A DNA stretch of 43,589 nucleotides from DATJYV01 sp035499415. GTDB taxonomy: Bacteria; Bacteroidota; Ignavibacteria; UBA10030. Where the stretch lies: the NCBI GenBank assembly GCA_035499415.1, contig DATJYV010000015.1, positions 1-43,589 on the forward strand, read 5' to 3'. The notes beneath the pieces were generated by a model. The model did not search any database. It was given only the letters and a program-made list of their open reading frames with translations, and was not told the origin of the DNA. Below are positions 33,581 through 41,068 of the stretch, piece after piece (position 1 is the first letter of the stretch; every line of letters starts with the position of its first letter). The position numbers and the translations under genes are program-made.

Positions 33581-33609
33581 TTGCACAATTTCCCTCTTTT
33601 CTGTATCAT
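33581..33609 (+). promoter_or_regulatory. Sigma-70 promoter upstream of dcd
   Basis: TTGCAC (33581-33586), a 17-base spacer and TATCAT (33604-33609). Predicted transcription start is near 33616, leaving a leader of about 110 bases before the dcd ATG. Confidence 0.6.
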
Positions 33610-33646
33610 CGTTGAGCGCCGTTCACGCGCCTGAGCAGACTCAACG
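33610..33646 (+). promoter_or_regulatory. Leader hairpin before dcd-pyrF
   Basis: Perfect 7-bp arms CGTTGAG (33610-33616) and CTCAACG (33640-33646) enclose an inner GCGC/GCGC pair. A CGTTTTTAT run follows 10 bases later. It could be a leaky terminator/attenuator or an operator at the transcription start. Confidence 0.4.
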
Positions 33647-33726
33647 ACTCATCTCGTTTTTATCCCCCCGGCAACAAGGTCGGCTCGATTGTTCGGTCAC
33701 TTCAATTCATCCGCTCCAACTGAACG

Positions 33727-34266
33727 ATGATCTTATCCGATAATCAAATTCTCCGCGAAATTCGCCGGGGCACGATCGTCATCAAACCGTTCAGGCGACG
33801 GCACCTGGGCTCGAACAGTTACGATGTCCACCTCGGCCAATGGCTGGCGATGTATCGCGAGGAAATTCTGGATTGCCGCGAGCACAACGAGGTACGCTAC
33901 TTCAAGATCCCGCGGGAAGGGATGCTCCTTGTCCCGAGCAAATTGTATCTCGGCGTCACGCACGAGTACACCGAAACGCATGCACACGTCCCGTTCCTCG
34001 AGGGGAAGAGCAGCATCGGCCGTCTGGGAATCGACATCCACGCGACTGCCGGCAAGGGAGATATCGGGTTTTGTAACACCTGGACTCTCGAAATATCGGT
34101 TCGGCAACCGGTGCGAATCTACGCGGACATGCCGATCGGCCAGTTGATCTATTTCGAAGTCTCGGGTGAGGTGGGAGTCCCGTACACGAATAAGAAGGGG
34201 GCAAAGTACAATAAACGGACGAACAAGCCGGTTGAATCGATGATGTGGAAGAATTTTCGAAGATGA
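33727..34266 (+). CDS. dcd: dCTP deaminase
   Basis: Dcd deaminates dCTP to dUTP, feeding dTMP synthesis. The 179-residue product, slightly shorter than the usual 188-193, begins MILSDNQILREIRRG. It has the nucleotide-binding segment EGKSSIGRLGIDIHATAGKG (about 98-117), the FCNTWTLEI stretch containing the catalytic Glu (about 126), and the C-terminal tail Gly-Ala-Lys-Tyr segment that closes over the triphosphate. It could be a bifunctional deaminase/dUTPase, which sequence reading alone cannot settle. No Shine-Dalgarno is seen. It is followed by a repeat tract and pyrF. Confidence 0.9.
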   Translation: MILSDNQILREIRRGTIVIKPFRRRHLGSNSYDVHLGQWLAMYREEILDCREHNEVRYFKIPREGMLLVPSKLYLGVTHEYTETHAHVPFLEGKSSIGRLGIDIHATAGKGDIGFCNTWTLEISVRQPVRIYADMPIGQLIYFEVSGEVGVPYTNKKGAKYNKRTNKPVESMMWKNFRR

Positions 34267-34275
34267 ACGGAAGAA

Positions 34276-34345
34276 GCGATTGGCAGTGGGCGATTGGCGA
34301 TGAACTATCAGAACTCAAAGCTCGTAACTCGCAACCGGAAACCAA
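34276..34345. repeat. Heptad-periodic repeat between dcd and pyrF
   Basis: Ten 7-bp words in phase: GCGATTG, GCAGTGG, GCGATTG, GCGATGA, ACTATCA, GAACTCA, AAGCTCG, TAACTCG, CAACCGG, AAACCAA. The first four are nearly the same as the words at 24238-24258. It fills the gap between two pyrimidine genes. Confidence 0.72.
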
Positions 34346-34372
34346 CACCGACCTACCTCCGGCACCGATTAC

Positions 34373-35185
34373 ATGACATTCAATCGCCGAGTCCGGGAAG
34401 TCCAAAAATCGCGCAACTCCCTCCTGTGCATCGGCATCGATGTTGATGCAAGGCACCTTCCCCGCATCCTCCGTCGCTCTGCCAATCCCCCTTTCGAGTT
34501 TGCCCGCCGGATCATCGAGGCAACGACTGAATTCGTTTGCGCCCTGAAATTCAATCTGGCGTTCTACGAAGCGGACGGATTTCGTGGTTTGAAAAATCTC
34601 GAGAAGCTGCTCTCGCTTACTCCCCGCGGGATTTTAACGATCGGAGATGGAAAGAGGGGAGACATCGGAAATTCGTCGAAGATGTATGCGCGGGCAATGT
34701 TTGGGGGATTTGGTTTTGACGCGGTGACGGTCAACCCGTACATGGGATACGACTCGATCGAGCCCTTTATCGAAGACGAGCGACGGGGAGCATTCGTTCT
34801 CGTCATGACTTCCAACCCGGGATCACGTGATTTCCAGCGATTGAACGTCGCGGGAAAACCGATGTACGAAAGAGTGGCCGCAACCGCTCGACGATGGAAC
34901 TCACGCCACAACGTCGGCGTTGTCGCCGGGGCGACTCACGCCGGGGAACTGCGGCGTATTCGCAAAATCCTTCCGGACGTTCCGATCCTGATCCCGGGGG
35001 TGGGGGCACAAGGAGGAAGTTTATCCTCCGCGGTACGTCATGGATGTACGCGACAGCGGGACCTCGCAGTTGTCAACGTGGGGCGAAGTGTGCTGTATGC
35101 CTCGTCACGAAGCGATTTTCTCGAACGAGCCCGGGAAGAGGCAGAACGAATTCAGATTACCATGAACCGGCTGAGAACAACTTAG
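34373..35185 (+). CDS. pyrF: Orotidine-5'-phosphate decarboxylase, type 2
   Basis: PyrF decarboxylates OMP to UMP, the last step of UMP synthesis. The 270-residue length and the order of motifs fit the type 2 subfamily (archaeal/myxobacterial PyrF-like). LCIGIDVD is at 18-25, FNLAFYEADG at 60-69, and the catalytic Asp-Lys array at Asp92, Lys94 and Asp97 in IGDGKRGDIGNSS. VNPYMGYDSIEPF follows, then the phosphate site LIPGVGAQGG and NVGRS. The usual DAK is DGK here (Ala93 to Gly), a mild change that keeps the charged residues. It lies near dcd, suggesting a pyrimidine group. Confidence 0.93.
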   Translation: MTFNRRVREVQKSRNSLLCIGIDVDARHLPRILRRSANPPFEFARRIIEATTEFVCALKFNLAFYEADGFRGLKNLEKLLSLTPRGILTIGDGKRGDIGNSSKMYARAMFGGFGFDAVTVNPYMGYDSIEPFIEDERRGAFVLVMTSNPGSRDFQRLNVAGKPMYERVAATARRWNSRHNVGVVAGATHAGELRRIRKILPDVPILIPGVGAQGGSLSSAVRHGCTRQRDLAVVNVGRSVLYASSRSDFLERAREEAERIQITMNRLRTT

Positions 35186-35288
35186 TCGACGATTGCGACA
35201 GAACTGCGGATTGCGATTCCGGATCCGTCCCTCCTTTCTCATCGCTCCAGTCCGTCCATTCATTCATCATCACTGCCCGGGGGGCGGT

Positions 35289-36698
35289 ATGCGTGGTCAT
35301 GCAACGATTCACGAGCGCGTCCTGTTCCGCGTTTGGGAAAAGCAGTACTTTGGGCGGGAGGGCTTGTCGACCCACGACGGTCAATCGCTGGAGATATTGA
35401 ACCCCGGCACGCTCAACCTCGACGGCGGCCCGGATTTCGTGGCCGCGACTCTGAGGATTGGCGGCGTCCTGTGCACGGGAGATATTGAAATCCATCGGTC
35501 TTCCGTCGATTGGGTGCGGCATGGCCATCACCTCGACCCTTCGTACAACGCGGTCATCCTTCACGTTGCGTTCGAACATTCTGCCGAGCGGTTCCAAACT
35601 TTTGTGCGGAGCGGTCGCATTGTCCCCCTCCTCGTACTCCGGCAATGGTTGTCCGAATCGCTCTTGCCGGTGTGGGATCAGCTTTCGCTTGGGGACGAGC
35701 CGAATTCACGGCGAAGAATTCCTTGCTACGCGCTGAACGAAAAGGTGCCGTCGTCGCTCCTTGATGCATGGATCCGGAAATTGGGGGAAGAGCGACTGGA
35801 GATGAAACTGAGGAGGTTCGATGATCGACTCTCGGAACTCGCCGATCAGAGTCCAACCGCACCGGAGGAATCGGCTTCAGTCACGCGACGTCCGTTCGCC
35901 GCCTTGCGACTTTGGGAACAGCTTTTGTACGAGGGGTTTCTTGAATCGCTCGGTTTCAGCAAGAACCGGGTTCCGTTCAGAATGCTGGCGCAGAGTATGA
36001 CCCTCTCTGAGCTGGAGCGGGTCGTCGGGCCGGCCGATCTGCGCTCTGTTCAGGCTTGTCTTTTCGGAGTCGCAGGACTTGTCGACGATGTGTTGGAAGA
36101 TGATTCAATAGCAGGAGTACATGTAGGAAGGGAACTTCGGAGTCGGTGGGAAAAAATTCGAGACAACGTGAGGACCGGATATTTGCATCCCGGCGACTGG
36201 CAGCGATTTCCGCTGCGCCCGGGAAATTCTCCTGTGCTGCGCGTCGCAGCGGCAGGCGGAATTGCATGGAAGCTTCTGAGGGAGGACTTTTTCCGCTCCG
36301 TCGTTCAGTCGTTGAACGCCCCGGTTTCCCCGGCGAAGAAGACGCAAGGTCTTCGGGGACTACTGCGGGTTGCACCGTTCAGAGGGCGTCGGTTGCTTGG
36401 GTCGGCGAGAATAGCCGACATGATTGTCAACGTGATTCTCCCGGTAGGCCTTCTGTATTCCCGAAAATTCAGAGAGACAAAGATGGGGGAAGCAATTCGC
36501 GAACTATACGACCGACTGCCCGCCTTGCAATCGAATCATGTCACGAGGAAGATGGAGGCCGAGCTCTTGCGTGGGCGAGTTCGAAACACGCGGGCGTTAA
36601 CACAACAGGGCTCACTTCAGCTCTACCACTTCTTCTGCAGTGGAGCTCGCTGCGCGGAATGCGATATCGGGAAGGCGGTGTTCCGGAGGCCGTCATGA
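35289..36698 (+). CDS. DUF2851-family protein
   Basis: I recognise the family by its N-terminal signature: ILNPGTLNLDGGPDFVAATL, then GDIEIHRSSVDWVRHGHHLD and YNAVILHVAFEH. The C-terminus carries the family's Cys cluster, FFCSGARCAECDIG (about residues 449-462), suggesting a bound metal. From ATG 35289 it has 469 residues; the frame is open 32 codons upstream, but that part has no conservation signal. DUF2851 proteins are widespread in Bacteroidetes and relatives and have no known function. The D..E.H and H.H residues resemble a nuclease-like metal site, which is speculation. No membrane segments. Confidence 0.85.
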   Translation: MRGHATIHERVLFRVWEKQYFGREGLSTHDGQSLEILNPGTLNLDGGPDFVAATLRIGGVLCTGDIEIHRSSVDWVRHGHHLDPSYNAVILHVAFEHSAERFQTFVRSGRIVPLLVLRQWLSESLLPVWDQLSLGDEPNSRRRIPCYALNEKVPSSLLDAWIRKLGEERLEMKLRRFDDRLSELADQSPTAPEESASVTRRPFAALRLWEQLLYEGFLESLGFSKNRVPFRMLAQSMTLSELERVVGPADLRSVQACLFGVAGLVDDVLEDDSIAGVHVGRELRSRWEKIRDNVRTGYLHPGDWQRFPLRPGNSPVLRVAAAGGIAWKLLREDFFRSVVQSLNAPVSPAKKTQGLRGLLRVAPFRGRRLLGSARIADMIVNVILPVGLLYSRKFRETKMGEAIRELYDRLPALQSNHVTRKMEAELLRGRVRNTRALTQQGSLQLYHFFCSGARCAECDIGKAVFRRPS

Positions 36699-36711
36699 GC
36701 CGGGCGGCTCA
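36696..36711. terminator. Hairpin between convergent genes
   Basis: TGAGCC-GGGC-GGCTCA is a perfect 6-bp stem starting at the stop codon of the DUF2851 gene. There is no T-run on either side, so termination here would need help. Confidence 0.3.
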
Positions 36712-36745
36712 GACAGAACTCTGCTTCGACGGGGAGATTGACCCC

Positions 36746-37507
36746 TTATTTCCGGCTTCGCCCTTTCGCCAGGAGCCGCAGGATTTCGAGGTAGAGCCAG
36801 ATGAGCGTGACCATTAATCCGAACGCCCCGTACCACTCCATGTACCTGGGGGCTCCCTCCGCTGCGCCGTTCTCGATGAAGTCGAAATCGAGGACGAGGT
36901 TGAGCGCCGCGACGGCAACGACGAAGAGACTGAACGCGATTCCTATGAGGCCGCTGTCGTGAATGAATGGGATGGGAATTCCGAAGAGGCGGAGTCCGAT
37001 GTCGACGATGTAGATGAGTGCAATCGCTCCCGTGGCCGAGGCAACGCCGAGCCGGAAATTTTCCGAGGGCTTGATCAATCCCGACGAGTACGCGATCAGC
37101 AGGCAGAACAGTGTTCCGAATGTCAGCGCCACCGCCTGGATGACAATTCCCGGATATTGCAGTTCCATGACGGATGAAATGGCGCCCAGCACGAGACCCT
37201 GACAGACGGCGTACGCCGGAGCGAGGACCGGCGCCCACGTTTTCTTGAAGACCGTGACAAAACCAAGGATTCCTCCGCCGACGAGTCCCACCAGAAGCCA
37301 CGGAACCACCGGGCGGATGTTGGAGGACTCAAAGAAGAGACTCCACGTATAACACGCCGCCGCGAGCAGGAGAAGGAGCATAATCGCCGTTTTGTTGACG
37401 GTCCCCTGAAGTGTCATCCGCCCTTCTGCATCGGCAACAGCGTCGAAGCCCTCGAACGTCTTTGCATTGAGGGCCGGATTCGCGGTGCGCATAAGGTTTT
37501 CCTTCAT
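36746..37507 (-). CDS. Bax inhibitor-1 / YccA-family membrane protein
   Basis: The 253-residue product has about seven membrane helices after a soluble N-terminus (MRTANPALNAKTFEGFDAV). The start and the segments VFKKTWAPVLAPAYAVCQG and ELQYPGIVIQAV are typical of the bacterial Bax1-I-like group. The C-terminal DFDFIENGAAEGAPRYMEWYGAFG with the paired acidic residues corresponds to the pH/Ca2+-sensing region described for BsYetJ homologues. A GAAAGGA lies 6 bases before ATG 37507, and a promoter precedes it. Function in bacteria is unclear; membrane ion leak or protease interaction (as for YccA-FtsH) are possibilities. Confidence 0.88.
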   Translation of the reverse strand: MKENLMRTANPALNAKTFEGFDAVADAEGRMTLQGTVNKTAIMLLLLLAAACYTWSLFFESSNIRPVVPWLLVGLVGGGILGFVTVFKKTWAPVLAPAYAVCQGLVLGAISSVMELQYPGIVIQAVALTFGTLFCLLIAYSSGLIKPSENFRLGVASATGAIALIYIVDIGLRLFGIPIPFIHDSGLIGIAFSLFVVAVAALNLVLDFDFIENGAAEGAPRYMEWYGAFGLMVTLIWLYLEILRLLAKGRSRK

Positions 37508-37527
37508 GATTTTCCTTTCGTTGTTGA

Positions 37528-37556
37528 AAAGTATCGATAGTTACCTAAAGTCGCAA
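37528..37556 (-). promoter_or_regulatory. Promoter of the Bax1-I family gene
   Basis: On the minus strand TTGCGA (37556-37551), 17 bases, TACTTT (37533-37528). Predicted start is near 37521, with a 14-base leader containing the Shine-Dalgarno. Confidence 0.45.
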
Positions 37557-37557
37557 A

Positions 37558-37741
37558 CGGCGATCAGGCGTTAACGCTCCGCTTGCTCAATCGCCGGATC
37601 CGCCCCCGGGAGTCACGAACCCTTCCGTGATGGTTGCAGAGCATCATCAGTTCGCCTCCGGTGGCGCGGTGTGGACCGTGCCACCCGAGGCGGGGGAAAG
37701 AGGCCTTGGCGGTCACGAACTGTTCCGTGACCGTCGCCAAG
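37558..37741. other. Block of nested palindromes in a 477-bp intergenic region
   Basis: Four inverted-repeat units lie in a row. (1) CGGCGAT/ATCGCCG (37558-37596) with the perfect palindrome GCGTTAACGC inside. (2) TCACGAACCCTTCCGTGA (37613-37630). (3) CGCCTCCGGTGGC (37653-37665) with GCCACCCGAGGCG (37680-37692). (4) TCACGAACTGTTCCGTGA (37713-37730), flanked by CTTGGCG (37705-37711) and CGCCAAG (37735-37741). Units 2 and 4 are 16/18 identical and exactly 100 bp apart. A 60-codon frame crosses it on the minus strand but looks incidental. The remaining 37742-37970 has no feature I can name except weak 7-bp periodicity near 37763-37800. Confidence 0.7.
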
Positions 37742-37984
37742 CCCAATCGACCGTCAGGTATCAGAACTCAATCACCCACGTATCAAATCACCAAATCTCC
37801 AGGGCCCTTCCCGCGCGAAACCCCTCTCCTTGCTGTTCACCGAAACTTTTCGTTTGTTCAACGGATGCAAATTCCTGCCGTTCATCTCTTCTCCACTCCA
37901 ATATCTCTGCGAACATGTACGCCCGAACATGCAATGCGGTGTTCTGTCGGCCAAATTCCCCATCAATAAAAAGTCGGAGGTAGT

Positions 37985-40900
37985 ATGATTCGACGCATCA
38001 TGTGTCTTCCTGTCATCCTGTCCGCTCTGTGCGGCGCGCTCATCGCTCAAACCGCCCCGACCACCGGACTGCGGGACAACACTCCTTCGGTTAACGCCTT
38101 TACGAACGCACGAATTATCGTTGCCCCTCATCACGTCATCGCGAAGGGGACGCTCGTCATTCGCAACGGCCTCGTGGAGGCAGTCGGCGAAAACGTCCAG
38201 CCCCCTGCTGATGCACGCGTTTGGAACATGGAAGGTCGGACGATCTATCCGTCGTTCATCGACCTTTATTCCGACTACGGACTTCCCAAAGCAGACGAGC
38301 AAGCCGGAAATCCGTTTGAATCCCCCGCCGCCCCGGAAAAACCGAAGGGCGCCGCGCATTGGAACCAGAAAGTTCGTGCTGAATTCGACGCTTCGGCGGA
38401 GTTCCAGCCGGATCCCAAGGCCGCGGAGAAATTACGTTCGCAGGGGTTCGGCCTTGTTCTTGCCACTCCCCAGCGCGGGTTGTTCCGCGGATGGAGCGCA
38501 CTCGTCGCACTCGGCGACGGCGCGGCAAGCGACCTCGTCATCCGCCAGCGCGTTGCGCAGACAACGTCGCTCGACCAGTCGCGTGGCAGCTTCCGCGAAT
38601 ATCCGACATCCCTGATGGGCGTCATCGCCCTTCACCGGCAGACTTGGATTGATGCGGACTGGTACCAGAAGGCACAGGAGTCGTACGCGAAGAACCCGGA
38701 CCAGCCACGCCCCGAGACGAACATCGCACTCGAGGCACTCCAAAGCGCACTTCACGGCGGGCAACCTGTCGTGATGGATGCAACCACCGACCTGAATTTT
38801 CTGCGCGCGGCAAAGATCGGAAAAGAATTCGGGCTGAAGCTGTGGATCCGGGGGAGCGGTGAAGAATACCGTAAGATCGACGCAGTCAAAGAGACGCAGG
38901 TCCCGGTAATCGTCACTCTGAATTTTCCCGACGCTCCCAACGTCGATACTCCGGAGGAGGCGCTTGGCGTTTCACTGGAAGAGCTTCATCACTGGGATGC
39001 CGCTCCGGAAAACCCGGGCCGTCTGAAAAAGGCGGGAATCCCCATCGTGTTGAGCGCCTCGCAACTGAAGGATCCGGGAGCATTTCTCGCGCAGGCGCGG
39101 AAAGCGATCGAACGCGGCCTCGACGCGGATGACGCTCTTGCGTGCCTTACCACCGTTCCGGCAGAATGGCTCGGCCTCGAACAGGAGTACGGATCGCTCG
39201 ACAAGGGAAAGCGCGCGAACTTTGTCGTAACCGACGGGGATATCTTCGGCGAAAAGACGAAGCTCTCGGCTACGTGGATCGATGGAAAACAATATGAAGT
39301 CAAACCGCCTCCCGTCACAGACCCACGGGGAACCTGGTCCTACGAATCGAACCTCTCGACATCGAAGGAGATGCTGACGCTGCGCGGCGACGCAGAGAAA
39401 CCGACCGGCTTCATTAAGTTCCAGTCAAAAGATATCCGTCTTTCAAGCGCGGCAGTTTCGGCCGACCGGCTGACATTGACGTTCGCCGGTGATTCCGCCG
39501 GCCACAAAGGAATAGTCCGAATGTCTGCGAGCGTCGGCGAGAAGGATTTGTTCGGGATCGGCGAGCTGCCGGACGGCCAATCGTTCAAGTGGAGTGCGAC
39601 GCGGGTTGAGCCGCCGAGAGTGGAACCGGATACGGCAAAACCGAAGAAGGTCGAGATGGCTTCCTTCCCGGAAGTGACCCCTCCCGTGGGCTTTGGGCGC
39701 GCAAAAATTCCCGACCAGCCGGAGTACGTGCTCGTGAAGAACGGAACGATTTGGACGGAGGGAAAGGGAGGGATTGTGGAACATGGGGACATATTGATTA
39801 AAAAGGGGAAGATCGTTCAGGTCGGAACCAACATCACAGCGCCGAACGACGCGGTGATTGTCGATGCGACGGGAAAGCACGTCTCCCCCGGCATCATCGA
39901 CTGCCACTCGCACACGGCCATCTCGCAGGGAATCAACGAAGGAGCTCAAGCCGTAACGTGCGAAGTTCGAATCCAGGATGTCCTGAACAGCGATGACATC
40001 TGGATCTACCGACAACTCGCGGGAGGGACGACTATCGCAAATGTCCTTCACGGATCCGCGAACCCGATCGGCGGCCAGACGATCGTTGTGAAGTGGCGGT
40101 GGGGGGCGCTTCCGGATCAACTTCCGATTGCGGGAGCTCTGCCCGGGGTCAAGTTCGCGCTGGGCGAAAACGTGAAACAGAGCAACGGTTTCCAGGCCCC
40201 CCGTTCCACTGCCCGGTATCCGCAAACGCGGATGGGAGTCGAACAGATCATTCGCGACCGGTTCATGGCGGCGCTGGACTACGAGAAGGCGATGAAGAAC
40301 TGGGAGCGGGACAAGTCGAAGATTCCCCCGCATCGCGACCTCGAGTTGGACGCGCTCGTCGAAGTTCTGAACGGCAAACGGCTCATCCACAGCCACTGCT
40401 ACCGGCAGGACGAGATCCTGATGCTCATGAAAGTAGCCGAGGATTTCGGCATCCGGATCGCCACCCTTCAGCACGTGATGGAGGGGTATAAGATCGCGGA
40501 TGAAATTGCGAAGCACGGGGCGGGAGGGTCGACGTTCAGCGACTGGTGGGCGTACAAGATCGAAGCGTGGGACGCGATTCCGGGGAACGGGCCGCTCATG
40601 CACGACCGCGGGGTCGTTGTTTCGTACAACTCCGACGATAATCAGCAGGCGACACGGCTGAATTGGGAAGCCGCGAAGGCAATACGCTTCGGAATTTCAG
40701 AAGAGGAAGCCCTCAAATTCGTAACGATCAACCCCGCGAAGCAACTTCGCATTGACGACAAGGTTGGATCGTTGGAAGAAGGGAAGGATGCAGACTTTGT
40801 CGTCTGGAGCGGCGACCCATTATCGACGTACTCGAAGTGCGAGCAGACGTGGGTGGACGGAAGAAAATATTTCGACGTCAAGGAAGACCTCGCGATGAGG

Positions 40901-41068
40901 ACCGAGATCGAGAAAGAGCGGGCCGTCCTGATCCAGAAAGTCCTTGCGAGCAAGAAAGAGAGCGGGCCTGCGGCAAATGAGCCGAACCCGCGCTTCCGGA
41001 GGCCGCGCGACAATGACGACGAATCATCCATCGACGAACTTATCGCTCCGTACGGAGGTGAGCAATGA
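37985..41068 (+). CDS. Secreted tandem amidohydrolase: degenerate N-terminal half, intact C-terminal half
   Basis: The 1027-residue product has a signal peptide (residues 1-22) and two amidohydrolase-type modules. In module 1 (about 35-440) the HxH metal motif has become Tyr95-Ser-Asp97 in FIDLYSDYG, so it probably binds no metal; its end (EYGSLDKGKRANFVVTDGD) is still typical. A beta-rich linker (about 445-580) follows. Module 2 (about 590-985) keeps His641-Ser-His643 in IIDCHSHT, His in IHSHCYR and TLQHVMEG, and Asp in SYNSDDN, then VGSLEEGKDADFVVWSG. The tail is charged and low in complexity. A GGAGG lies 6-7 bases before ATG 37985. It overlaps the next amidohydrolase-like gene by 4 bp. 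Imidazolonepropionase/dipeptidase-like chemistry is likely; the substrate is unknown. Confidence 0.87.
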   Translation: MIRRIMCLPVILSALCGALIAQTAPTTGLRDNTPSVNAFTNARIIVAPHHVIAKGTLVIRNGLVEAVGENVQPPADARVWNMEGRTIYPSFIDLYSDYGLPKADEQAGNPFESPAAPEKPKGAAHWNQKVRAEFDASAEFQPDPKAAEKLRSQGFGLVLATPQRGLFRGWSALVALGDGAASDLVIRQRVAQTTSLDQSRGSFREYPTSLMGVIALHRQTWIDADWYQKAQESYAKNPDQPRPETNIALEALQSALHGGQPVVMDATTDLNFLRAAKIGKEFGLKLWIRGSGEEYRKIDAVKETQVPVIVTLNFPDAPNVDTPEEALGVSLEELHHWDAAPENPGRLKKAGIPIVLSASQLKDPGAFLAQARKAIERGLDADDALACLTTVPAEWLGLEQEYGSLDKGKRANFVVTDGDIFGEKTKLSATWIDGKQYEVKPPPVTDPRGTWSYESNLSTSKEMLTLRGDAEKPTGFIKFQSKDIRLSSAAVSADRLTLTFAGDSAGHKGIVRMSASVGEKDLFGIGELPDGQSFKWSATRVEPPRVEPDTAKPKKVEMASFPEVTPPVGFGRAKIPDQPEYVLVKNGTIWTEGKGGIVEHGDILIKKGKIVQVGTNITAPNDAVIVDATGKHVSPGIIDCHSHTAISQGINEGAQAVTCEVRIQDVLNSDDIWIYRQLAGGTTIANVLHGSANPIGGQTIVVKWRWGALPDQLPIAGALPGVKFALGENVKQSNGFQAPRSTARYPQTRMGVEQIIRDRFMAALDYEKAMKNWERDKSKIPPHRDLELDALVEVLNGKRLIHSHCYRQDEILMLMKVAEDFGIRIATLQHVMEGYKIADEIAKHGAGGSTFSDWWAYKIEAWDAIPGNGPLMHDRGVVVSYNSDDNQQATRLNWEAAKAIRFGISEEEALKFVTINPAKQLRIDDKVGSLEEGKDADFVVWSGDPLSTYSKCEQTWVDGRKYFDVKEDLAMRTEIEKERAVLIQKVLASKKESGPAANEPNPRFRRPRDNDDESSIDELIAPYGGEQ

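Noticed and set aside
37568..37577. GCGTTAACGC as an integron attC-type site
   Set aside because: The GTTAAC core is suggestive, but there is no integrase and no paired core sites in the correct layout; the palindrome is better seen as part of the local stem series.
37564..37746. 60-codon minus-strand frame through the palindrome block
   Set aside because: It has no ribosome site, and its apparent repeats come from the DNA palindromes.
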